Positions 1 through 5,976 of a stretch of 15,460 nt of DNA are shown here, piece after piece; position 1 is the first letter of the stretch, and the number at the start of each line of letters is the position of its first letter. The DNA lies in NCBI GenBank assembly GCA_017615495.1, contig JAGAAA010000064.1:1-15460 (forward strand), in the 5' to 3' direction. Origin of the DNA: Clostridia bacterium (GTDB lineage: Bacteria > Bacillota > Clostridia > Christensenellales > CAG-1252). The position numbers and the translations under genes were made by a program. The notes beneath the pieces were generated by a model. The model worked only from the letters and a program-made list of their open reading frames with translations, had not been told where the DNA came from and did no database searches.

Positions 1-1616
1 CGAATGTCGTCAATGGAAGTGGAGGTGTTTCTCTTGTAGGTCCAGCCCGTACCTTCGCCGTCGCCGACCGCGTAAATCAAAGCGCGCCCGCGATCTCTTG
101 CGATCAAGCCCGCCGACGAACTCGTTTGCGTATATGCGGAAAAATCGGTTTTTCCCTTGATCCTCAAAATACCCTGCGGCATATTGCCGATCAAGCCGGC
201 GTCAAACCCGTCGCTGACAACGACGTCCTTCACGTCAACAAAACTGCCCCCTTCGCCGAGGTTGCCGATCAAGCCCCCCGTCGGCGAGTTGGTTGAAGAA
301 GCCACTTCCAGATCGTGGAGATGAATATACGCGGGATTATCCGAAACCACACCAATCACACCGGCGGAATAAGCGCCCGACGCGTTGACGGTAAAATCAA
401 GATCCGTCACTTCAAAGACGCTTGTGAGCGCGCTTGCGCGGAATCGTCCCGCAACGCCGCCGCGCGCCGAGCCGGCGGAAAGCACAAAGGAGAAAGATTT
501 GCTTGAAGAAGCGCATCCGTCAAAGGTAAACGCCGCGCATTCGCTATCCAAAAAGCCGAAGAAACCGCCCGCGTTATTTGAGGACGAAACGGTCAAACCG
601 CTTGCAAACTGATAATTATCCGCTTCAAAGGTCTCGCTTGCCGCCTGCGTTTTGTAGTACCCGAAAACGCCGCCCGCACCCGACGTACCGGTGACGGACG
701 AAGTGATCGTATACGGGGAAACTCCCGTGCTAAACGCAACGGTGGGATTGACAGCGCTCCCCACAAGTCCGCCCGCGTAGCCCGCGCCCGTGACCGTGCT
801 CACGCGAGAAGCGTTGGCGGAAGCAAGGGTCAAAGTGGCGCCGTCCTGCATCGTGCCGACAAGGCTGCCCGCGTTACCGCCGGTCGACGTCACGGTGATG
901 GCCGAGCCGGAGCCGCTTGTCGTAACGGAAAGCGAAGCGCCCGCGCCAAGGGTGCCGCAGATCAAACCCGCCGCCCCCGCTTTGGAAACGGGAAGGTCGG
1001 ACGTGTTGTTAAACGAAACGCTGACCGAAGCGGTCGCGGCAATGTCGCCGATCAGTCCTTCGTGATCGGTAGCCGCTGTGCCATCGCCGGAATAGGGAAG
1101 CAATTGCACGGTCCAAGAAGCCGCATTGGTACCCTTCACCACGTGATTTGCAAACACCGCGCCCGAGGTCAAAACGCCGACCGCCGGCGTCTGACTCTCC
1201 TTTTCACGGATGATCTTGATAACGCCCGCGCCGGTAATGCGCATATCGGTAGAAACGTAATCGAACAGCGGGCAATTGAAAAGGCGGAAGGTATCGATAC
1301 CTGCCGCGGGGATGTCGATGGTGCCCGCGAAGGGACGCGCCGCCGTGCCCAAACTGATAAAGGTATCATCTGTGATCTCACTACCCGAGTTGATGGAAAT
1401 GTTGAGAACGTCTTTGGGGTTTCTATCGCCCGCGGCGTACGCACGCGCGTAACCGACGAAGTCTGCGACGGTGTAAATGTTATACGTCTGCTCCGGCTCG
1501 GCGGCAAACGCCGTGGTCCCTGCCGAAAGCCCCATTGAGAACGCGAGGAGCGCCAAGAAAAGCACCGCCGTCGCGGCAAAGACCAAATGCATCGTAAATT
1601 TCGATCTCTTGCTCAT
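1..1616 (-). CDS. Secreted beta-helix-like surface protein with GLUG-like glycine repeats (C-terminus beyond left edge)
   Basis: The frame is open from the ATG at 1616 to the window edge: 538 residues and no stop, so the C-terminal part is missing. The start has a strong GGGGGAG site directly after the TAA of the gene above. Residues 10-38 form a conventional signal peptide with an AFA/AE cleavage region near residue 38. From about residue 186 a short glycine motif of the GGLVG type recurs roughly every 25-36 residues (around 186, 216, 250, 282, 315, 350, 386, 418, 448, 474, 501), between Ser/Thr-rich strands. This resembles GLUG-type repeats of bacterial surface beta-helix proteins. A PFAGTID segment near 95 fits the start of such a fold. 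A cell-wall or matrix role is inferred. No anchor motif is visible because the C-terminus is absent. It is last of the four genes of this operon seen here. Confidence 0.85.
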   Translation of the reverse strand, partial: MSKRSKFTMHLVFAATAVLFLALLAFSMGLSAGTTAFAAEPEQTYNIYTVADFVGYARAYAAGDRNPKDVLNISINSGSEITDDTFISLGTAARPFAGTIDIPAAGIDTFRLFNCPLFDYVSTDMRITGAGVIKIIREKESQTPAVGVLTSGAVFANHVVKGTNAASWTVQLLPYSGDGTAATDHEGLIGDIAATASVSVSFNNTSDLPVSKAGAAGLICGTLGAGASLSVTTSGSGSAITVTSTGGNAGSLVGTMQDGATLTLASANASRVSTVTGAGYAGGLVGSAVNPTVAFSTGVSPYTITSSVTGTSGAGGVFGYYKTQAASETFEADNYQFASGLTVSSSNNAGGFFGFLDSECAAFTFDGCASSSKSFSFVLSAGSARGGVAGRFRASALTSVFEVTDLDFTVNASGAYSAGVIGVVSDNPAYIHLHDLEVASSTNSPTGGLIGNLGEGGSFVDVKDVVVSDGFDAGLIGNMPQGILRIKGKTDFSAYTQTSSSAGLIARDRGRALIYAVGDGEGTGWTYKRNTSTSIDDI

Positions 1617-1626
1617 CTTCTCCCCC

Positions 1627-2598
1627 TTACGCTCCGAAACGGAAGCGAACGACCGTAGCGGGCATGTCCCCCCAGGTCTCCGTAGTTATGTTCTTTTTGT
1701 GGAATTGCAGATCGTACAAACTTTCCACGTCGGAATCCACGTGGAAAGTAATGCTGCTACCCGTTTGCGTTGCCCCCTCGATGGTAAGGAGTTTTTGCGC
1801 GGAAACGGCGCTGAGCTCAACGCGCGTATCATCCCAGGACAAAGTAGCGGTACCCGAGCCGACGCCGGTGATCTGATAATTGTAACCGTCGTAGACGGAA
1901 GGCGCAATGCTCGTATCGTCGCTGAAGGCCCCCGACCAAGAATTGGAGGCGCCTGCCGCGCGCAAGCCCGCCTTGAAAATACCGCAGATGGCATGCAACC
2001 CGACGTTTTGCGGCGTGGCGATCATCTCCACGTAAAGGTTGGGTTGGTTTGCCGCAAAATTCGTACCGAACGTCAAGGTATACGAATCGGAATCGGACAC
2101 GTTTGCGGTAAGGGTGCCCGAGTAAGTGTTGTCACTGAGGTGCGAAGAATCGAGGGTGACGACGCTTTCCCCGATGCGAAGCGTCACGGAATACCCCGTC
2201 AAAGAGTTTGCTGTCATATACGCCGCGTCTACCGGAACGTACTTTTCTTCCGAAGTGGGATCGTGCCGTACAAAACGCACGAGTAGCGAATACCCGATCT
2301 GCTCGGAATTGGGAAGCGTCTGCTTGCCTCTTTCATAGTTGCAAATGGTGACGACGGATGCCGGCGCCACGGAAGCGCTCGTTACGTAAAGGGTCTTTAC
2401 GTTATCCTTGCTGTGCCCTCTGACCAAGGTGTTGGAGGAGAACCTCTCGCCCTGCGCGTCGTAAGTTGCGACGGTACGCTGCGCGCTGCGGCTACTGGTA
2501 TACGCCGCATAAGTTGCAAGCACGCCGCCCGCGACAAGAAGGATCGCTATCATAGCGACCGCAAGAATGATCGTGATCTTTCCCTTGCGTCCCATCAT
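1627..2598 (-). CDS. SipW-type secreted protein, putative minor surface subunit (323 aa)
   Basis: I do not recognise a named family. The start is one of two adjacent ATG codons at 2598 and 2595, placed 2-9 nt after a GAGGAAGG site that overlaps the TGA of the preceding gene. An upstream in-frame ATG at 2643 would lie inside that gene and lacks this support. A short basic N-terminus and one hydrophobic segment (about residues 8-28) lead to a TYA/AYT junction at residue 31, like the TasA/CalY-type sites cut by SipW peptidases. The rest is Ser/Thr-rich and predicted mostly beta, with few cysteines, consistent with an exported beta-sandwich protein. It ends in a VVRFRFGA strand that resembles the end of the protein encoded at 3340-4281. 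Its place between two other exported proteins suggests a minor or linker subunit (inference). Confidence 0.82.
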   Translation of the reverse strand: MMGRKGKITIILAVAMIAILLVAGGVLATYAAYTSSRSAQRTVATYDAQGERFSSNTLVRGHSKDNVKTLYVTSASVAPASVVTICNYERGKQTLPNSEQIGYSLLVRFVRHDPTSEEKYVPVDAAYMTANSLTGYSVTLRIGESVVTLDSSHLSDNTYSGTLTANVSDSDSYTLTFGTNFAANQPNLYVEMIATPQNVGLHAICGIFKAGLRAAGASNSWSGAFSDDTSIAPSVYDGYNYQITGVGSGTATLSWDDTRVELSAVSAQKLLTIEGATQTGSSITFHVDSDVESLYDLQFHKKNITTETWGDMPATVVRFRFGA

Positions 2599-2606
2599 AT
2601 CCTTCC

Positions 2607-3332
2607 TCACTCGTGCACCGTGATCGCCTTTGCCGAGATGCAAAGCACGTCGGTCTCACGGTCGTTGGTGGCCTTGCCGTTCTTGTAGATACGGAGCAGA
2701 TAATAGTTTACGAAATCGCCGCGCACGTTGCCCGTCTCGGAAGCGGAGGTCTGCCAATAAATGGGCTCGGCGTTTTTGTGAACGGAGGAATAGGAGCCGT
2801 AAGTATCGGCGTGATTTGCGTTTGTGGCGATGGCCCTGCCATCCTCCTCCGTCTTGTTCAAATAGGTGCCCGCAACGGCTTCGCCGTTGGCGGTGTAATA
2901 ATACGTTCTTGCCGAAGCTTGGTGCACTTCGTATTCCACGGCGCCGGCGGTAGCGGTCTCCGACTCGGTGGCGTGATAGATCATGTAGGTAAACGCGTTG
3001 TTTGTGGTGTAAGCAAGTTGGATCTTATAAGCGCCGACGCCCTTTCCGAAAACGCAAAAAACCTTGTCAACGTAATCGCCGCCCTCGGCGTCCAACCCGT
3101 TGAAATAGAGGTAGCGGATGTCCTCGAAAGTATCGTCGTCAAAGTCACGGTGACCGGCGCCGATGTACAACGCTTCCGGGGAGAAGATGGGGGCGTAAGC
3201 CGCCGTCCCCGCGCGGTAAGCATACCACGCGAAAGTAGCGGCGCCTATGGCGCCGAGCATCAAAACAAAAACGACCAGCACGCGCAGGACGAAAGCGATC
3301 TTTTGTGTTTTTGTCAAACCGCTCGTTTGCAT
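2607..3332 (-). CDS. SipW-type secreted protein, putative minor surface subunit (241 aa)
   Basis: The ATG at 3332 lies 7 nt after the TGA of the gene above, and a GAGGAAAG site overlaps that stop, so translation is probably coupled. Residues 1-11 are polar and basic, and residues 12-34 form one hydrophobic segment. This ends in TFA/WYAYR, with predicted cleavage after Ala35, the same aromatic-Ala-Trp-aromatic junction found in the proteins at 3340-4281 and 14476-15420. The mature part of about 205 residues is rich in Tyr, Ala and Thr, with alternating hydrophobic strands and no enzyme motif that I can see. It is an exported, probably beta-rich protein of unknown family. Operon position and shared signal type argue for a subunit of the same surface structure. 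Confidence in the gene is high; the specific role is inferred. Confidence 0.82.
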   Translation of the reverse strand: MQTSGLTKTQKIAFVLRVLVVFVLMLGAIGAATFAWYAYRAGTAAYAPIFSPEALYIGAGHRDFDDDTFEDIRYLYFNGLDAEGGDYVDKVFCVFGKGVGAYKIQLAYTTNNAFTYMIYHATESETATAGAVEYEVHQASARTYYYTANGEAVAGTYLNKTEEDGRAIATNANHADTYGSYSSVHKNAEPIYWQTSASETGNVRGDFVNYYLLRIYKNGKATNDRETDVLCISAKAITVHE

Positions 3333-3339
3333 ACTTTCC

Positions 3340-4281
3340 TCACATCACACCGATACGGACGACCAAAAATTCCACGTTGTCGCCGATCAATTGGTCGCCG
3401 TCGTTGTAGGCGTCGCTTTTGTTTTCATCCGTCGTCAAGGTTGCGTACGGCGGGTAAAAATAGTTGGGATTTTGCTCCATAAGCACACCCGTTTCCACCG
3501 GGTACTTGTTGGTGACCGCGGGGGAGGTAGTGGACAGATCGTCATGGATGGCGTAATACGTAATGGGCCATTCCCAATAAAGCTCGATCTTATAAAGATC
3601 GGTCTTGCCCGGATCGGTGCATTTCGAATGCTGCGACATATCGTAATCGAAGCCGCCGTCCGTGATCATATCGGAATAAACGTAGCCGTCGTAAGTGGAA
3701 TCATAGTCGTAGTTTTGGAAGAACAAGATGTGCCCCTTCAAAAGGTTGCAAACGCTCTCTTTGGTGACGAGTTGGATGGTGGGCGTCGACGCCCCTTCGC
3801 TGTAAACGTTTGCGTACCCGTCAAAGGAAAGCCCGATGCGGACGGTCTCGTTGTCGTGCCCCGTTTGGGGACGGATGTAAAAAGTCATCGTCCCGTACGC
3901 GCCGGGGACCAAGTATCTTTTTCCTTCGTAGGTGATGTCCGTAACGACCAGCTCGTAAGCAAGAAGGTAAGCATCCGCAGAATCGGTGGCGACAAAGTCG
4001 TATTCCTTGGCCGCAAGGACGGACTTCAAGCCACCCGCGCCCGTGATACCTTCGTACCCAACGTCGTACTCACTCGAAGACCTTTCGATCAAGATGTCCA
4101 CCGCGTCGGACGAGACCACCACCTGCATACCGGAATGGTCGACGGAAGAGTTCATCGAAAACCAAGCGAAGCTGATCACCCCGAGCGTGATCGCCAAGAT
4201 GCCGGAAAGCACCACGGCAAAAAGTTGCGTGAACAACGCCTTTTTGTCCTTTTTGGAAACGTGCTTACCGAACCACTTCAT
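3340..4281 (-). CDS. SipW-type secreted subunit, similar at its N-terminus to the protein at 14476-15420 (313 aa)
   Basis: First gene of the leftward operon. The ATG at 4281 follows an AAGGAG site and a promoter at 4339-4367. A Lys-rich cytoplasmic N-terminus (1-14) is followed by a hydrophobic segment (about 16-37) and the junction SFA/WFSMN, with predicted cleavage after Ala39. The run FAWFSMN..VD..GM.V matches YAWFSMN..VD..GM.V in the protein at 14476-15420, and the two are nearly equal in length (313 and 314 residues). They are therefore probably paralogues or subunits of one structure. The mature part is Tyr- and Asp-rich, probably beta-sandwich, and ends in FLVVRIGVM. TasA/CalY-like fibre subunits and related matrix proteins have this export style. 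The fibre assignment is inferred from the signal type and from the SipW-type peptidases encoded nearby. Confidence 0.85.
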   Translation of the reverse strand: MKWFGKHVSKKDKKALFTQLFAVVLSGILAITLGVISFAWFSMNSSVDHSGMQVVVSSDAVDILIERSSSEYDVGYEGITGAGGLKSVLAAKEYDFVATDSADAYLLAYELVVTDITYEGKRYLVPGAYGTMTFYIRPQTGHDNETVRIGLSFDGYANVYSEGASTPTIQLVTKESVCNLLKGHILFFQNYDYDSTYDGYVYSDMITDGGFDYDMSQHSKCTDPGKTDLYKIELYWEWPITYYAIHDDLSTTSPAVTNKYPVETGVLMEQNPNYFYPPYATLTTDENKSDAYNDGDQLIGDNVEFLVVRIGVM

Positions 4282-4305
4282 TTTTGCTCCTTCGTATACG
4301 TGCGA

Positions 4306-4320
4306 GCGCGCGTCGCGCGC
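4306..4320 (-). other. GC-rich hairpin in the 5' leader of the leftward surface operon
   Basis: Two GCGCGC arms are separated by three bases, so this forms a very stable hairpin. It sits just downstream of the expected transcription start (about 4332) and upstream of the AAGGAG site of the gene starting at 4281. It could protect the 5' end of the mRNA or slow translation. An 8-bp palindrome, CGTATACG (4293-4300), lies between it and the ribosome-binding site. Function is not shown. Confidence 0.4.
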
Positions 4321-4338
4321 GCAGAATTATACATATAT

Positions 4339-4367
4339 ATTATATATTTTATTTAGCGCGCTGTAAA
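4339..4367 (-). promoter_or_regulatory. Sigma-A-type promoter for the surface-subunit operon
   Basis: On the minus strand the -35 is TTTACA (4367-4362), the spacer is 17 nt, and the -10 is a perfect TATAAT (4344-4339). A second TATAAT lies downstream at 4331-4326 but has no good -35 at the right distance. Predicted transcription starts near 4332, giving a leader of about 50 nt before the ATG at 4281. One arm of a 19-bp inverted repeat coincides with the -35. Confidence 0.75.
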
Positions 4368-4380
4368 CCCCTTTTTTACA
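4362..4380. promoter_or_regulatory. Candidate operator: inverted repeat TGTAAA-N7-TTTACA
   Basis: This is a perfect 6-bp inverted repeat with a 7-nt centre. Its left arm is the -35 of the leftward promoter, so a bound protein would block RNA polymerase. TTTTACA recurs at 4374-4380, 4404-4410 and 4415-4421, starting 30 and 11 bp apart, close to whole helical turns. The spacing does not match the TnrA/GlnR consensus (TGTNA-N7-TNACA), because the equivalent gap here is 9. The regulator is unknown, and in AT-rich DNA such repeats may arise by chance. Confidence 0.35.
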
Positions 4381-4448
4381 AATATCTTTCAAACACTCCT
4401 TCGTTTTACATATTTTTTACAAAAATGCGCCATTTTCCCTGTTTTTGT

Positions 4449-4478
4449 TTGACAATCGCGCAAAAAAACTTTAATAAT
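4449..4478 (+). promoter_or_regulatory. Sigma-A-type promoter for the diguanylate cyclase gene
   Basis: A consensus TTGACA (4449-4454) is followed by an 18-nt spacer and AATAAT (4473-4478), a 5/6 match to the -10 consensus. Transcription would start near 4485, about 50 nt before the ATG at 4537. It diverges from the surface-operon promoter, with about 80 bp between the two -35 elements, so one regulator could act on both. Confidence 0.65.
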
Positions 4479-4536
4479 TATGTAGAAACAGACTTGATTT
4501 AGGGCGAACATTTTTAAAAAGAAGAACGAAAAGGGT

Positions 4537-5901
4537 ATGGGAGACAATCCGTCACAAGGGCATAAGCACGGCATGCCCATGAAACGAACAATTACTATCT
4601 TCGCCATCATCATGACGATCGTTTCCGCGTGTTTGGTCGCCGGTCTTTTCTTCAATTTGATGAATTACAACGATTTGATCCGCGTCACCCGCGACTACGT
4701 TTCGTGGGAAGAAAAGGTGAAGGAAATGGTCTCCTCCTCCGATTATTTGACCGAGCAAGTTCGTTTGTTTGTTGAAACGGGCGACCGCAAGCATATGGAC
4801 AATTACTTCACCGAGTCGGACCAGACCCGCCGCCGTGAAGACGCCCTTGAGTTTATTGCGGAGCGCTTCCCCCTCTCCGACGCGTATACGAGTTTGGACA
4901 ACGCGATGAACGAATCGCGCAAATTGATGTTTACCGAGTATAAGGCAATGCGCCTTAAGGCGGAGTCGATGGGCGACGACCTTTCCACCTACGACCGAAG
5001 AGTAACGTCCGTCCTCCTCTCCGAAGAAGAGCGCGCCCTTTCTAACGCGGAAAAAGCCTCCCTTGCCCGCACCGTTCTCTTTGACCAAAAATATTCTTCT
5101 TCGAAGGAAAAGATCACAAATCAAACCGACGATTGCTTAAAAAACCTTGTCGGCGAACTGGAAGAGGAACAAGCGGACGCGGAGTTCCGCCTCCGTTTTG
5201 CAATGATCTACGAGTTGGTTTTGATCGCGTCGTACATCTTCCTTTCCATCTTCATCGTGATCCTGACTTCGCGGCGCGTCTTTACCCCGCTCATCCATTC
5301 CATCCCCTTTATTGAAAACGATTCTCCCCTGCCCGTGCAAGGCGCGTACGAACTTCGTATGCTCGCCTACGCCTACAACTTGATGTACGAATCCAACCGC
5401 CGCAGCAAAAATCGCTTGAAATTCAAGGCGGAACACGACGCCTTGACCGGCGCTCTCAACCGCAACGCGTTTGAAAAGGTGCTCACCTCTTCCGAGGAAG
5501 GAAACGTAGCCTTTTTGATCTTGGACGTGGATAACTTCAAGCAGATCAACGACAACCACGGTCACCTCGCCGGCGACAAAGTCTTGACCCGCGTGGTGGA
5601 ATTGATGCGCGAGAACTTCCGCACCGAGGACAGCATCTTCCGCATCGGCGGCGACGAATTTGCCGTCGTCCTGTTCGGTATTGATGAAAACAGCTCGAAG
5701 ATCATCCAAAACAAATACGACCGCATCAACGAATCTCTGACCGAAGACGCCAAGGCGGGCGCGCCCGAGATCACTCTCAGCGCGGGCGTCGCTTTCGGGG
5801 AAAGGATAGACACCTCTCTGATGGAGCGCGCGGATACCGCCCTTTACGAAAGCAAGGCGGCAGGCAAGGCGTGTTGCAGCTTTTTCAAAGAAAAGATCTG
5901 A
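4537..5901 (+). CDS. Membrane diguanylate cyclase with helical extracytoplasmic sensor (GGDEF)
   Basis: Makes c-di-GMP from two GTP at the inner face of the membrane. Layout: TM1 about 18-40, a charged helical extracytoplasmic sensor about 41-218, TM2 about 221-244, a linker, then a GGDEF domain from about 298 to 454. Within it DALTG starts at 301, the LDVDNFKQIND segment at 329 carries metal-site Asp residues, and the active-site GGDEF is at 371-375. An inhibitory-site RxxD (Arg362-Asp365) lies exactly five residues before GGDEF, so the enzyme should be active and product-inhibited. The start is uncertain: the ATG at 4537 has only a poorly spaced AAAAGGG, and in-frame ATGs at 4573 and 4579 would still leave TM1 intact. 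It is the only plus-strand gene and converges with the EAL gene at 5977-8343. Confidence 0.93.
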   Translation: MGDNPSQGHKHGMPMKRTITIFAIIMTIVSACLVAGLFFNLMNYNDLIRVTRDYVSWEEKVKEMVSSSDYLTEQVRLFVETGDRKHMDNYFTESDQTRRREDALEFIAERFPLSDAYTSLDNAMNESRKLMFTEYKAMRLKAESMGDDLSTYDRRVTSVLLSEEERALSNAEKASLARTVLFDQKYSSSKEKITNQTDDCLKNLVGELEEEQADAEFRLRFAMIYELVLIASYIFLSIFIVILTSRRVFTPLIHSIPFIENDSPLPVQGAYELRMLAYAYNLMYESNRRSKNRLKFKAEHDALTGALNRNAFEKVLTSSEEGNVAFLILDVDNFKQINDNHGHLAGDKVLTRVVELMRENFRTEDSIFRIGGDEFAVVLFGIDENSSKIIQNKYDRINESLTEDAKAGAPEITLSAGVAFGERIDTSLMERADTALYESKAAGKACCSFFKEKI

Positions 5902-5925
5902 TCTGCAAATGAATAAAAAACAAAA

Positions 5926-5947
5926 AGCACTCCTGCATGGGAGTGCT
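5926..5947. terminator. Bidirectional Rho-independent terminator
   Basis: A perfect 8-bp stem, AGCACTCC/GGAGTGCT, has a 6-nt loop. On the plus strand it is followed by TCTTTTTT, ending the diguanylate cyclase transcript 25 nt after its stop. On the minus strand the same stem is followed by TTTTGTTTTTT, ending the operon that finishes with the EAL gene at 5977. It cleanly separates the two convergent units. Confidence 0.88.
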
Positions 5948-5976
5948 TCTTTTTTGACATTATTCGACAAAATATT

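Noticed and set aside
1627..2643. Start of the minor subunit at the ATG at 2643
   Set aside because: It would overlap the preceding gene by 37 bp and place a charged stretch before the signal segment. The ATG pair at 2598/2595 has a proper ribosome-binding site.
3247..4356. A 369-codon plus-strand open frame opposite the first subunit gene, and similar ones at 1477-2286 and 2613-3482
   Set aside because: They lack ribosome-binding sites and recognisable features, and they overlap coding genes with clear signal segments on the minus strand. Treated as shadows.
4362..4380. TnrA/GlnR nitrogen-control operator
   Set aside because: The half-sites resemble TGTNA/TNACA, but the gap is 9 instead of 7.
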